DNA of 64,000 nucleotides from the NCBI RefSeq assembly GCF_002993285.1, contig NZ_CP027433.1, positions 310,001-374,000 on the forward strand. The letters run 5' to 3'. The notes under the pieces are model-generated. The model had not been told where the DNA came from and searched no databases. It was given only the letters and a program-made list of their open reading frames with translations. Position numbers and translations under genes: made by a program. This document shows, in pieces, positions 9,722-17,826 of this stretch (position 1 is the stretch's first letter; every line of letters begins with the position of its first letter). This stretch comes from Gordonia iterans (GTDB lineage: Bacteria; Actinomycetota; Actinomycetes; Mycobacteriales; Mycobacteriaceae).

Positions 9722-10051
9722 CTACCGCCCCGGCTGGGCGAGTCGACCCTGGATCGCTTCCACCGCGCCGGGGAGGTCGTCGACGACGAACTCCCACTGG
9801 GAGCCGTCGCCGAGGGTCAAGCACAGCCGATCGATCTTGCGCGCGAACCAGCCGCCTGAGCCCGGAACCGTTCCGGCCGCGACGAGGTGCTTCACCGCCA
9901 CGGAGAAGCGAAGTCCGTCGACGCGCGCGGCAAGGCCCTTCGGCTCGAAGACCACGTGTGTCCGCGTGAGCTGAAGCTCGCCCGCCGCGAGGCCGCGTCC
10001 GACCGGCCGGCGGGCTCGCCAGGTCTGCTGCGGTGCGTCGTCGTCGTTCAT
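9722..10051 (-). CDS. Small GRAM/PH-like domain protein
   Basis: 109 residues with no signal peptide or membrane helix. After an Arg-rich start the chain alternates short beta strands (GELQLTRTHVVFEP, LRFSVAVKHLVAAG, LCLTLGDGSQWEFVV) and ends in one amphipathic helix (PGAVEAIQGRL). This is the topology of GRAM or PH-like folds, which often bind lipids or proteins. The assignment rests on pattern only, without conserved catalytic residues. It is convergent with the TetR gene and divergent from the RsmA-like remnant, so it is probably its own transcription unit. Confidence 0.6.
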   Translation of the reverse strand: MNDDDAPQQTWRARRPVGRGLAAGELQLTRTHVVFEPKGLAARVDGLRFSVAVKHLVAAGTVPGSGGWFARKIDRLCLTLGDGSQWEFVVDDLPGAVEAIQGRLAQPGR

Positions 10052-10173
10052 CGTCGTCCTCTCTCGCCGCCGCCCGTGAGGATCGGCCGTTCCCGAAGGA
10101 ACCTACCGGGGCCCGGTGCATCCGACTAGGGTGGGGGAAACGGCCGGAGGATGCGGAAGTTGCGGTAGGCGAA

Positions 10174-10449
10174 ATGAACTCTCCGAACTCGCTGGGCGGC
10201 ACACTGCCCGAGCCCCCGTTCGCTCCCGAACTGCTGGCCGCATACGACGCGCAGGCGCTGCCGGCCGCCGTCGCCGACCACATCACCCGGTGCCTTCCGC
10301 ACGATCCGCGCGCACAGCGGATCCTCGACGCACTGGCTGCCACCCGCGCACAGCTGCGGGCGGCCGGCACGACCGTCGCCGACCTGCCGCCGGCCGTCGA
10401 CGAGCGCCTGCAGGCCCTGCTTGGCGACCTCGGGAACATCAGCCCCTAG
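10174..10449 (+). CDS. Short anti-sigma-factor-like protein, possible truncated RsmA remnant
   Basis: A 91-residue protein from the ATG at 10174. The central part, with PELLAAYDAQALP, DPRAQRILDALAATR and an H-x3-C pair (HITRC), resembles the N-terminal cytoplasmic part of mycobacterial RsmA, the anti-SigM factor. It sits in the same place, just upstream of trxB. The membrane helix and extracytoplasmic domain of the roughly 250-residue family member are missing, and no sigM gene lies between murJ and trxB. It may be a decayed remnant or a retained soluble anti-sigma module. The upstream extension of the frame to 10033 is low complexity (Arg/Ser) and was not accepted as coding. Confidence 0.5.
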   Translation: MNSPNSLGGTLPEPPFAPELLAAYDAQALPAAVADHITRCLPHDPRAQRILDALAATRAQLRAAGTTVADLPPAVDERLQALLGDLGNISP

Positions 10450-10532
10450 GCTGGTGTTGAACGCAGACGAGCCAGGCCGCACGCTGCCTGAGCCTGCTGG
10501 CCCGCACGACGACACCGCTCCACGGAGGATTG

Positions 10533-11474
10533 ATGACCGAGACCGACACGACGATCCACGACCTGATCATCGTGGGCTCCGGCCCGGCGGGCTACACCGC
10601 GGCGATCTACGCCGCCCGCGCCGAACTCAAGCCCCTGGTCTTCGAGGGAATGGCTTTCGGCGGTGCCCTGATGACCACCACCGAGGTGGAGAACTTCCCG
10701 GGTTTCCGGGCCGGCATCCAGGGACCGGATCTCATGGACGAGATGCGCGAACAGGCGCTGCGCTTCGGTGCGGACCTGCGCACCGAGGAGGTCGACGCCC
10801 TCCGCCTCACCGGTGAGATCAAAGAGGTCGAGGTGGCCGGCGAGGTGTTCCGCGCCCGGGCGGTGATCCTCGCGATGGGTGCGGCGGCCCGCTACCTGGA
10901 CGTCCCCGGCGAGCAGGACTACCTCGGCCGCGGCGTCTCCGCCTGCGCCACCTGCGACGGCTTCTTCTTCAAGGACCAGGACATCGTGGTGGTCGGCGGC
11001 GGCGACTCGGCGATGGAGGAGGCCACCTTCCTCACCAAGTTCGCGCGCAAGGTGACGCTGATCCATCGTCGCGACGAGTTCCGGGCCTCCAAGATCATGC
11101 TCGAGCGCGCGCGCGACAACGAGAAGATCGAGTTCCTCACCAACGCCACGGTCGCCGGGGTCAAGGGCGGGGACGGTGTCACCGAGCTCATCATCGAAGA
11201 CACCCGAACCGGCGAGCAGCGCCCGCTCGAGGCCACCGGCATGTTCGTGGCGATCGGTCACGACCCGCGCAGTGAACTGGTGCGCGATCAGGTCGCCGTC
11301 GACGACGAGGGCTACGTGCTGGTCCACGGCCGGTCCACCCAGACCGATCTGCCCGGCGTCTTCGCGTGCGGCGACCTCGTCGACCACACGTACCGGCAGG
11401 CCATCACCGCCGCCGGCAGCGGTTGCAGCGCAGCGATCGACGCCGAGCGCTGGCTCGCCGCACAAGAATCCTGA
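10533..11474 (+). CDS. trxB: Thioredoxin reductase
   Basis: A 313-residue flavoenzyme. The N-terminal FAD site is [17 protein letters not shown], the redox-active pair is CATC within [10 protein letters not shown] (about residue 135), and the NADPH-binding site is [12 protein letters not shown]. It transfers electrons from NADPH via FAD to thioredoxin in the cytoplasm. The ATG at 10533 follows GGAGG (10524-10528); a TTG three bases earlier is possible. Thioredoxin is encoded 28 bp downstream, forming the trxB-trxA pair seen next to cwlM in mycobacteria. Length is normal for the family. Confidence 0.96.
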   Translation: MTETDTTIHDLIIVGSGPAGYTAAIYAARAELKPLVFEGMAFGGALMTTTEVENFPGFRAGIQGPDLMDEMREQALRFGADLRTEEVDALRLTGEIKEVEVAGEVFRARAVILAMGAAARYLDVPGEQDYLGRGVSACATCDGFFFKDQDIVVVGGGDSAMEEATFLTKFARKVTLIHRRDEFRASKIMLERARDNEKIEFLTNATVAGVKGGDGVTELIIEDTRTGEQRPLEATGMFVAIGHDPRSELVRDQVAVDDEGYVLVHGRSTQTDLPGVFACGDLVDHTYRQAITAAGSGCSAAIDAERWLAAQES

Positions 11475-11502
11475 CGACACCTTCGACCACAAGGAGCAAC
11501 CC

Positions 11503-11841
11503 ATGGGTGCACACACCGTCGACATCACCGACACGACCTTCCAGTCCGAGGTTCTCGAATCCGAGAAGCCGGTCCTGGTGGACTTCTGGGCGCCGTGGTG
11601 CGGCCCCTGCAAGATGGTTGCGCCCGTCCTCGACGAGATCGCCCGGGACAACGCCGACGCGCTGACCGTCGCCAAGGTCGACATCGACCAGAATCCCGGT
11701 GTCGCCGGCCAGTACCAGATCATGTCGATCCCCACGATGATGGTGTTCTCCGGCGGCGAGGTGGTCGCCACCATCCGCGGTGCCAAGTCGAAGAGCTTCA
11801 TCCTGCGCGAGCTGGCCCCGGTTCTCGGCGCCGACGCTTGA
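11503..11841 (+). CDS. trxA: Thioredoxin
   Basis: 112 residues with the canonical active site WCGPC (about residues 32-36) and the cis-proline motif IPT later in the chain. It is a cytoplasmic dithiol reductant that reduces protein disulfides and is recycled by TrxB. AAGGAG at 11491-11496 gives a strong ribosome site, six bases before the ATG. It is co-transcribed with trxB and is followed by a small hairpin at 11866-11888. The mycobacterial equivalent in this position is called trxC. Confidence 0.96.
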   Translation: MGAHTVDITDTTFQSEVLESEKPVLVDFWAPWCGPCKMVAPVLDEIARDNADALTVAKVDIDQNPGVAGQYQIMSIPTMMVFSGGEVVATIRGAKSKSFILRELAPVLGADA

Positions 11842-11865
11842 CCGTCGCACCTGATCACGCGCACG

Positions 11866-11888
11866 GAAGGGCCGTTCGACGGACCTTC
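11866..11888 (+). terminator. Hairpin after trxA, probable weak terminator
   Basis: GAAGG-G-CCG-TTCGA-CGG-A-CCTTC forms an eight-base-pair stem with one internal mismatch and a five-base loop, 24 bases after the trxA stop. No U-tract follows, so it is at best a GC-type terminator common in actinobacteria. Confidence 0.4.
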
Positions 11889-11939
11889 GGTCTCACCCGA
11901 TCGGTACGCTGACCGGAAGTGACAGAAGGCCCGGATCAT

Positions 11940-11969
11940 TTGTCGCACCCGGCGCGGAACTGAGACAAT
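11940..11969 (+). promoter_or_regulatory. Candidate promoter of cwlM
   Basis: TTGTCG (11940-11945) and GACAAT (11964-11969) are separated by 18 bases, a reasonable vegetative promoter. Transcription from here would start near 11976. That excludes the open-frame start at 11968 and supports the cwlM ATG at 12040. Confidence 0.4.
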
Positions 11970-12039
11970 GGGGCCGCAGTGCGGGGCTGTCCGTCGGGGA
12001 GTCGTGCGGGGCGGAAGCGATCAGGAAAGCGGGTACTAC

Positions 12040-13158
12040 ATGGCAACGTTGCGTCCGGGAGATCGTGGGTCCGGCGTCGCCGAAGTCCGGACCATTCTCA
12101 GCGGACTCGGGTTGCTTCCCGAGTCGACCGCGGGAGGCGAGGACGCCTATGACGAAGCCTGTACCACGGCTGTTCGGGCATTCCAGCAGCAGCGCGGACT
12201 GATCGTCGACGGTGTCTGCGGTCGTTCGACGTACGCCGCGCTCCGCGAAGCGTCGTACCGACTCGGCAGCCGGGTGCTCACCTACCGTCTGTCCGCGCCC
12301 ATGACCGGTGACGACGTGGCCACCCTGCAGGGGAGACTGCAGAATCTCGGCTACTACCACGGTCTGGTCGACGGCACTTTCGGCGAGGACACTCATCGCG
12401 CGGTGTGCCTGTATCAGGCCGAGTACGGTCTGGCCTCCGACGGCATCTGCGGACCGGCGACGCTGCTCTCGCTCAACCGCCTCGGGTCGCGCGTCACGGG
12501 CGGCTCGCCGCACGCCATCCGCGAAGAGGAGCACGTGCGTCGTTCCGGGCCCCAGTTGGCCGGCAAGCGCATCGTCATCGATCCGTTCGGTGAGGACGCC
12601 CCGGAGACCGAGAAGACCATCCTGTGGGATCTCGCGGCCCGGCTCGAGGGCCGGATGGCGGCCGCCGGGATGAACACCACCCTGTCGCACGACCTGACGG
12701 CGACTCCTTCCGACGACGAGAAGGCCACCGTCGCCAACACCATCGACGCCGATCTGGTGATCGCGCTCCGTCTCGGGCACTACCGGAATCAGCGGGCGAA
12801 CGGCACCGCGACCTTCTATTTCGGCAACCATCACGGGTCGTATTCGACCATCGGCCGGCACCTCGCCGGATACATCCAGCGCGAGGTGGTGGCCCGCACA
12901 CCGCTGCTCGACGGCCGGGCGCACGAGCGCACGTGGCCACTCCTCCGGTTGACCAGGATGCCGGCGGTGATCCTCGAGGTCGGCTACCTGACCAATCCCA
13001 ACGACGCGCGGTTGCTGAGCACCGCCGAGTATCGCGACACCATCGCCGAGGCGATTCTGGTGGCCGTCAAGCGGCTCTATCTTCAAGGACAGAACGACCG
13101 CCCGACGGGCACCTACACGTTCGCCGATCTCCTTGCGGCCGAAGAACTCCCGTACTGA
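12040..13158 (+). CDS. cwlM: CwlM, peptidoglycan amidase-fold regulator
   Basis: 372 residues with no signal peptide. There are two peptidoglycan-binding-like repeats (about 5-60 and 85-140; motifs FQQQRGLIVDGVCG and YQAEYGLASDGICG), then an N-acetylmuramoyl-L-alanine amidase type 3 domain (about 170-360). In mycobacteria CwlM is cytoplasmic and, once phosphorylated by PknB, stimulates MurA, the first step of peptidoglycan precursor synthesis. The C-terminal RPTGTYTFADLL resembles the phosphorylated tail of the mycobacterial protein, which is an inference. The frame is open from 11968, but promoter position and domain start favour 12040. pknB lies in this window. Confidence 0.9.
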   Translation: MATLRPGDRGSGVAEVRTILSGLGLLPESTAGGEDAYDEACTTAVRAFQQQRGLIVDGVCGRSTYAALREASYRLGSRVLTYRLSAPMTGDDVATLQGRLQNLGYYHGLVDGTFGEDTHRAVCLYQAEYGLASDGICGPATLLSLNRLGSRVTGGSPHAIREEEHVRRSGPQLAGKRIVIDPFGEDAPETEKTILWDLAARLEGRMAAAGMNTTLSHDLTATPSDDEKATVANTIDADLVIALRLGHYRNQRANGTATFYFGNHHGSYSTIGRHLAGYIQREVVARTPLLDGRAHERTWPLLRLTRMPAVILEVGYLTNPNDARLLSTAEYRDTIAEAILVAVKRLYLQGQNDRPTGTYTFADLLAAEELPY

Positions 13159-13185
13159 GCCTGGCCGTCAGTGCTGTCTCCGGCT

Positions 13186-13307
13186 GATCTCGACTCCGCT
13201 CGATCATCGTAGGGTACTCCTCGACGACCGAGCGACGGCCTCCTCGAGGATCGAGCCGACCCTCGATGATCGAGCCGACCTCTCGATGATCGAGCGGAGT
13301 CGAGATC
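13186..13307. repeat. Long inverted repeat with internal TCGATGATCGAGC repeats between convergent genes
   Basis: A 24-bp sequence at 13186-13209 (GATCTCGACTCCGCTCGATC..) recurs perfectly inverted at 13284-13307. Between the arms are related copies of CTCGATGATCGAGCCGACC and CTCGAGGATCGAGCCGACC. It sits between the 3' ends of cwlM and the acetyltransferase gene, so it may act as a bidirectional transcription stop or a mobile-type intergenic repeat. The arms are perfect; the role is inferred. Confidence 0.75.
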
Positions 13308-13322
13308 GAACGGCGGGGCGCG

Positions 13323-13336
13323 GTTTCATGTGAAAC
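13323..13336. promoter_or_regulatory. Degenerate parS-like site
   Basis: GTTTCATGTGAAAC differs by one central base from the parS core GTTTCACGTGAAAC found perfectly at 16174. It lies about 0.8 kb from parB on the origin-proximal side where parS sites cluster, so it may be a weak ParB site. Confidence 0.5.
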
Positions 13337-13351
13337 CAAGCCTCGTCCGCA

Positions 13352-14050
13352 TCAGCAACTACTCTGCAGCGCCATGCTCTCCGCGACGACCAGCTTTTCG
13401 AGCGCCCGCTCCACCTGAATCTTCCAGCCCAGTCCCTCGCGGAGGTCCAGGCGCAGCCGGGGGAGGTACTGATCGGGAGCGACTACCTCGAAGCTGGACT
13501 GCTCCAGGAAGCCGGTCGGCATGATGCAGTCCGAGCACACGTTGCCGGCCACACCTCCGCCGAGCAGCAGGGAGACCAGGTCCCCGGCCAGCTCCGAATC
13601 CGAGCCCGTGTACCCGAAGGCTTCGATCGCGCGGACGCCGCGCCCCACCACATCGGCCACCACCGCGTCGAGCAGCAGTGCAGCGGCTTCGTCGAATCCA
13701 GGCTCGGTCGTGATCGTCGTCAGCAGGACCGCGTCGGCGCTCACCGGTGCGGTGGGAAACCGCTTCGCCCGCGGCACCCTGCCAGGGGGAGCATAAAAGG
13801 CGGAGCCCACCACGCGGCCGGTGGTCGCCTCCACGGCGATCTGGCAACAGCTGCCCCACTCCAACAGCAGACCGGAGATCCACGCCTCTTTGTCGAACTC
13901 GCTTTCGAATCCGCCGAGGGAGCCGTTCAGGGCGGCATCGAGCGTGTCCGTGGCCGTTTCGGGGTCCATCTCCCAGAAGACGCACCGGCGCGTGTGCCGG
14001 GGGAGGCTCTCGAATCCGTCGAGCTCCAATGCCCGCACGGTCACACCCAT
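13352..14050 (-). CDS. GNAT-like acetyltransferase, Rv3916c-like
   Basis: About 232 residues from the ATG at 14050; the frame is open to 14107 but the conserved start (VTVRALELDGFESLPRHTRRCVFWE) follows 14050. The chain has the alternating beta-alpha layout of GNAT enzymes, with a Gly-rich VVGSAFYAPPGRVPRA segment where acetyl-CoA pyrophosphate binds. The family neighbour of parB in mycobacteria is an uncharacterised acetyltransferase of similar size. Substrate is unknown. The gene is on the parB strand, downstream of it with about 110 bp between, and converges on cwlM. Confidence 0.7.
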   Translation of the reverse strand: MGVTVRALELDGFESLPRHTRRCVFWEMDPETATDTLDAALNGSLGGFESEFDKEAWISGLLLEWGSCCQIAVEATTGRVVGSAFYAPPGRVPRAKRFPTAPVSADAVLLTTITTEPGFDEAAALLLDAVVADVVGRGVRAIEAFGYTGSDSELAGDLVSLLLGGGVAGNVCSDCIMPTGFLEQSSFEVVAPDQYLPRLRLDLREGLGWKIQVERALEKLVVAESMALQSSC

Positions 14051-14160
14051 CGTCGTCTCACATCCCTTCCCTGGATCCTCGGCCGCCCATCGAGAACCCA
14101 CCGTCACAGTGACGTTTCATGGTCCACCCCGTGTCAGGGGTCTCCACACCGTGAAAACGG

Positions 14161-15216
14161 CTACTTCTCGGCGATCACCCCGACGATGCGCTCGAGGTCG
14201 TCCACGGAGCCGAACTCGATCACCACCTTGCCCTTGCGCTTCGACAAACTCACCGACACCTTGGTATCGAGTCGGTCGGACAGCCGATCCGCGACGTCCT
14301 GTAGGCCCGGCATCACCATCGGCGGCCGACGCTTGCTTGGCGCCGGAGAATCCGGAACGCCCTCGTGGTTCGCGAGAGTCACCGCCTCCTCCGTCGCGCG
14401 TACCGACATGCCCTCGGCGACAATGCGTGCGGCAAGTGCCTCCTGCGCCTCACTTCCCGCCTCGAGCGCCAGCAGGGCACGCGCATGACCTGCCGACAGC
14501 ACACCGGCTGCGACCCGGCGCTGAACCGGAATCGGGAGCTTCAGCAGTCGAATCATATTGGTGATCACCGGGCGGGAGCGGCCGAGTCGGTTCGCCAGCT
14601 CCTCGTGCGTCACGTCGAACTCCTCGAGGAGCTGCTGATACGCAGCCGCCTCTTCGAGCGGGTTCAGCTGAGCGCGATGGATGTTCTCCAGCAGCGCGTC
14701 CCGGAGCATGTCGGCATCGTTGGTCTGCCGGACGATCGCCGGAATCGCCTCGAGGCCCACCCGGGTGCTGGCACGCCAACGACGCTCGCCCATGATGAGC
14801 TGATAGCGGATCCCGTCAGCCTTGGGGGAGGAGAGCTCACGGACGACGATCGGCTGCATGAGGCCGAACTCCCGGATGGAGTGCTCCAGTTCAGCGAGTG
14901 CCTCCTCGTCGAAGACCGTGCGCGGCTGTTGCGGGTTCGGCTCGATCTCAGCGGGGGAGATCTCTCTGTACACGGCGCCGACCTCGTCGACGGAGGCGCC
15001 ACCGGGAGTCGCGGCCGTGGTGTCCGTGGCTGGGGCTTCGGCGCGCGATCCGCTGCCGAGCAGGACGTCGGCAGCGGCAGAACCCATGCGGGTGGTATTG
15101 ATACCCTGGCCGCCCTTGGCGGGAGCCTCCGCGGCCGGCTCCTCGGGCGGCCCGGTCGGGATCAGGGCCGCCAGACCTCGACCGAGGCCGCCTCGTCGGT
15201 TGTCACGCTGACTCAC
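14161..15216 (-). CDS. parB: Chromosome partitioning protein ParB
   Basis: 351 residues. The N-terminal head GRGLAALIP is the ParA-interaction motif; about residues 85-175 are the ParB/Srx CTPase domain ([19 protein letters not shown]), then the helix-turn-helix that reads parS (about 185-230), and the C-terminal dimer domain. ParB loads at parS, spreads as a CTP-dependent clamp and recruits SMC and ParA. The GTG start at 15216 overlaps the parA stop by 4 bp (GTGA). parS sites lie at 16174, 17055 and 17091, with a weaker one at 13323. Confidence 0.96.
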   Translation of the reverse strand: MSQRDNRRGGLGRGLAALIPTGPPEEPAAEAPAKGGQGINTTRMGSAAADVLLGSGSRAEAPATDTTAATPGGASVDEVGAVYREISPAEIEPNPQQPRTVFDEEALAELEHSIREFGLMQPIVVRELSSPKADGIRYQLIMGERRWRASTRVGLEAIPAIVRQTNDADMLRDALLENIHRAQLNPLEEAAAYQQLLEEFDVTHEELANRLGRSRPVITNMIRLLKLPIPVQRRVAAGVLSAGHARALLALEAGSEAQEALAARIVAEGMSVRATEEAVTLANHEGVPDSPAPSKRRPPMVMPGLQDVADRLSDRLDTKVSVSLSKRKGKVVIEFGSVDDLERIVGVIAEK

Positions 15217-16223
15217 TTGCTGCTCTCCTTCACACCCGGCACGTTCACAGTCGGCCCGTTCACAGTCGGCCCGTTCACACCCTGCCCTGCGACTTGCTGC
15301 GCAAGTTCACGCGCGGCGTCCATGTAGCTCATGGCTCCACGTGAACCGGGGTCATAATCGATGATCGTCATCCCGTATCCCGGAGCCTCCGAGACCTTGA
15401 CGCTACGAGGAATGATCGTCGACAGGACCTTGTCGCCGAAGTGCGAACGCACCTCGGCGGCGACCTGGTCCGCCAGCTTGGTTCGGCCGTCGTACATCGT
15501 GAGAAGAATCGTCGTGACGTCGAGATCGCGGTTGAGGTGAGCCTTCACCATGTCGATGTTGCGGAGCAGCTGGCCCACGCCTTCAAGGGCGTAGTACTCG
15601 CATTGAATCGGGATCAGGACTTCCTTCGCCGCCACCATCGCATTGACCGTAAGCAGCCCCAGGGAGGGCGGGCAGTCGATCAGGACGTAGTCGATACCCA
15701 GTTCCGCCAGTGTCGCCGGGTCGAGAGCACTCCGCAACCGGCTCTCACGCGCCACTACCGACACCAGTTCGATCTCCGCACCCGCGAGATCGAGCGTCGA
15801 GGGCACACAGTAGAGCCGCTCGTTGGCGGGGGATCGCTGGATAGCCTCGCGGAGCGGCACGTCGTCGAGGAGCATCTCGTAGACCGAGGCTATTCCGGGC
15901 TTGCGATGATCGATGCCCAACGCGGTGCTCGCATTGCCCTGTGGATCGAGGTCCACCACCAGCACGCCCAATCCGTGCAGCGCCAGTCCAGCGGCGAGGT
16001 TGACCGCACTGGTGGTCTTGCCGACGCCGCCCTTCTGATTTGCCACAGTCATGATGCGCGGAGCCGGCGGACGGGGGAGCGTTCCCGTCGCACCCGGAGT
16101 GAGGACCTGACTCGCTCGTTCCGCCGCCGCTGCGATGGGGGTGTCCGCGAACGAATGGTTCACGGTCGGCGGCGTTTCACGTGAAACTCCACCTCGCGGA
16201 TCGGGCATGTCATGCTTCGCCAC
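15213..16223 (-). CDS. parA: Chromosome partitioning ATPase ParA
   Basis: 336 residues from the GTG at 16223, chosen because AAAGGAG lies just upstream with a good spacer; the open frame extends to 16280. The deviant Walker A motif KGGVGKTT (about residue 62), the switch DLDPQGN and DCPPSLG identify a ParA/Soj ATPase that moves the ParB-bound origin. A perfect parS site is inside the N-terminal coding region and is read as VSRET. Near the C-terminus a 15-bp DNA repeat gives [15 protein letters not shown], an unusual flexible tail. It is in an operon with rsmG (61 bp upstream) and parB (4-bp overlap). Confidence 0.95.
   Translation of the reverse strand: MAKHDMPDPRGGVSRETPPTVNHSFADTPIAAAAERASQVLTPGATGTLPRPPAPRIMTVANQKGGVGKTTSAVNLAAGLALHGLGVLVVDLDPQGNASTALGIDHRKPGIASVYEMLLDDVPLREAIQRSPANERLYCVPSTLDLAGAEIELVSVVARESRLRSALDPATLAELGIDYVLIDCPPSLGLLTVNAMVAAKEVLIPIQCEYYALEGVGQLLRNIDMVKAHLNRDLDVTTILLTMYDGRTKLADQVAAEVRSHFGDKVLSTIIPRSVKVSEAPGYGMTIIDYDPGSRGAMSYMDAARELAQQVAGQGVNGPTVNGPTVNVPGVKESSK
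16174..16187. promoter_or_regulatory. parS site, perfect core, inside parA
   Basis: GTTTCACGTGAAAC is a perfect 14-bp palindrome matching the bacterial parS core. It lies within the N-terminal codons of parA, where it encodes VSRET. ParB is expected to nucleate here. Confidence 0.9.
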
Positions 16224-16283
16224 TCCGGCACTCCTTTGGTCGACGTCTACATTCTGCGCCTTGCGCCTGAACGACACCACAGT

Positions 16284-16997
16284 TCAGCTCTTCCTCTTCT
16301 GTCGCCGTCGGTTGCGGACCTCTGCGCGGCGATCCGCGTCCGTCTCGACTCGCGTTCCGATCACCAGGATCGAGGGTGGATCGACCAGCCCGGCGCCGAT
16401 CTCTCGAACATTCAGATCGGTGAGACCCGTACGGGCGACGGACGCACGGTGTTCGACGATCTCGTCCGGCGCGGATCGCCCCTTCAGAGCGACCAGCCTG
16501 CCGCCGACGCGGATCAACGGAGCCGACCACCGGGCGAGCCGATCCAGGGGAGCGACGGCGCGAGAGGTGACGACATCGGCACCCCCCGCCTGCTCGATGA
16601 TGGACTTCTCCTCGGCGCGACCGCGCACCACGGAGACATTAGTCAACGATAGTCCGTCCACGACCTCATCGAGGAACGTGGTCCGGCGCAGCAGAGGCTC
16701 GACGAGCACCACCTCGAGGTCCGGGCGCGCAATGGCCAGAGGAATCCCCGGGAATCCGGCACCGCTCCCGATGTCCACCACGCGCTGCCCTTGTTCGATC
16801 GCCTCACCCAGGACCGCACTGTTCAGCACGTGACGCGACCACAGCCGACTGGGCTCTCCTGGACCGATGAGTCCGCGCAGCACGCCCTGATCGCTCAGAA
16901 TCTCGACATATCCCTCTGCCAGCGCCAGCCGCTCTCCGAAGACGCGTTCGGCAGCTGCGGGCCGCTCTTCGCTGTCGTGCGTAGTCGTCTCGTCCAC
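16284..16997 (-). CDS. rsmG: 16S rRNA (guanine-N7) methyltransferase RsmG (GidB)
   Basis: 237 residues from the GTG at 16997, which is preceded by GAGGAG. The open frame continues to 17276, but that part contains two parS sites and has no family similarity. The domain is a Rossmann-fold SAM methyltransferase with the motif VVDIGSGAGFPGIPLA (about residues 75-90) and the later VTSRAVAPL. The enzyme methylates G527 (E. coli numbering) of 16S rRNA; loss gives low-level streptomycin resistance in other bacteria. It is the first gene of the rsmG-parA-parB unit. Confidence 0.94.
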   Translation of the reverse strand: MDETTTHDSEERPAAAERVFGERLALAEGYVEILSDQGVLRGLIGPGEPSRLWSRHVLNSAVLGEAIEQGQRVVDIGSGAGFPGIPLAIARPDLEVVLVEPLLRRTTFLDEVVDGLSLTNVSVVRGRAEEKSIIEQAGGADVVTSRAVAPLDRLARWSAPLIRVGGRLVALKGRSAPDEIVEHRASVARTGLTDLNVREIGAGLVDPPSILVIGTRVETDADRRAEVRNRRRQKRKS

Positions 16998-17054
16998 CCT
17001 CGCTCCTCTGTTCTTGTCCACTCTGTCATGTCCCTCCGACGGCGCCGCCGGCAG

Positions 17055-17070
17055 TGTTCCACGTGAAACA
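17055..17070. promoter_or_regulatory. parS site (one mismatch in dyad)
   Basis: TGTTCCACGTGAAACA is a 16-bp parS sequence with one dyad mismatch. It lies upstream of rsmG, 20 bp from a second parS, in the rsmG-jag spacer. Confidence 0.85.
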
Positions 17071-17090
17071 GCTGCCGCTGTGTCCGGCTC

Positions 17091-17106
17091 CGTTTCACGT
17101 GGAACC
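17091..17106. promoter_or_regulatory. parS site (one mismatch in dyad)
   Basis: CGTTTCACGTGGAACC is a parS variant in opposite asymmetry to the neighbouring site; the centres are 36 bp apart. Together they form a double site between the rsmG start and the jag terminator. Confidence 0.85.
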
Positions 17107-17172
17107 CAACCGTCCGACGCCGCTCCCGCGCTACGAACTACAGCTTTGTGATTCACGGTCGCGAAAGCAGAA

Positions 17173-17194
17173 AGTCCCGGCCGAAGCCGGGACT
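17173..17194 (-). terminator. Rho-independent terminator after jag with UUCG tetraloop
   Basis: A perfect nine-base-pair stem AGTCCCGGC / GCCGGGACT. Read on the minus strand the loop is TTCG closed by C-G, the extra-stable tetraloop, followed by TTTCTGCTTTCG. It lies 21 bases past the jag stop and should end the rpmH-jag transcript. Confidence 0.85.
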
Positions 17195-17214
17195 CTCTCC
17201 ATGACGACTGGCGA

Positions 17215-17826
17215 TCAGCCCTTGAGGACCACCACACGACGCTTCGGCTCGGCGCCCTCGCTCTCGCTGTACACACCGTCGACCGCGGCGACAGCGTCGT
17301 GCACGATCTTGCGCTCGAAGGGAGTCATCGGATCCAGCGACTCGCGCTCACCGCTCTCGCGTACGCGCTCAGCGACCTCGGTGCCGAGGGCCGCCAGCCG
17401 CTCCCGACGATCCGCTCGCCACCGAGCGACGTCGAGCATCAGGCGGCTCCGCTCGCCGGTCACCTGTTGAACCGCCAGCCGAGTCAGCTCCTGGAGCGCA
17501 TCGAGCACCTCGCCGCGCCGACCGACGAGCTGATCCAGATCGTCGCCGCCGTCGATGCTCACCACCGCGCGATCGCCGTCGACATCCAGATCGATGTCAC
17601 CGTCGAAGTCCAGGACGTCGAGTAGCTGCTCCAAATAGTCGCCTGCGATCTCGCCTTCCTCGACGAGAGCGTCCTCGGTCTCGTCCTCGACCGCGACGAG
17701 CACCTCCTCGTCGGACCCTTCCTCGGTAGCGAGAACGTCGCTCTCCACCACTTCGGATTCTGCGATCTGATCAGTCATTTCCGATACCTCACTTACTTCA
17801 TCAACGTTCGGGCCGGGTTCGGTCAT
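17215..17826 (-). CDS. jag: Jag/KhpB-like RNA-binding protein (KH and R3H domains)
   Basis: 203 residues from the ATG at 17826, which overlaps the yidC stop by one base (a GTG three bases earlier is possible). The N-terminal about 60 residues are highly acidic. A KH-like fold follows with the RNA-contact loop LVGRRGEVLDALQ (about 105-117), and then an R3H domain with R-x3-H replaced by RWRADRRERL and PMTPFERKIVHDAV. Such proteins bind RNA and tune cell elongation and division in Gram-positive bacteria. It always travels with yidC and ends this operon before the hairpin at 17173-17194. Confidence 0.93.
   Translation of the reverse strand: MTEPGPNVDEVSEVSEMTDQIAESEVVESDVLATEEGSDEEVLVAVEDETEDALVEEGEIAGDYLEQLLDVLDFDGDIDLDVDGDRAVVSIDGGDDLDQLVGRRGEVLDALQELTRLAVQQVTGERSRLMLDVARWRADRRERLAALGTEVAERVRESGERESLDPMTPFERKIVHDAVAAVDGVYSESEGAEPKRRVVVLKG

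Noticed and set aside
16998-17276. N-terminal extension of rsmG
   Set aside because: The stretch holds two parS sites and no family similarity; a strong ribosome site precedes the GTG at 16997.
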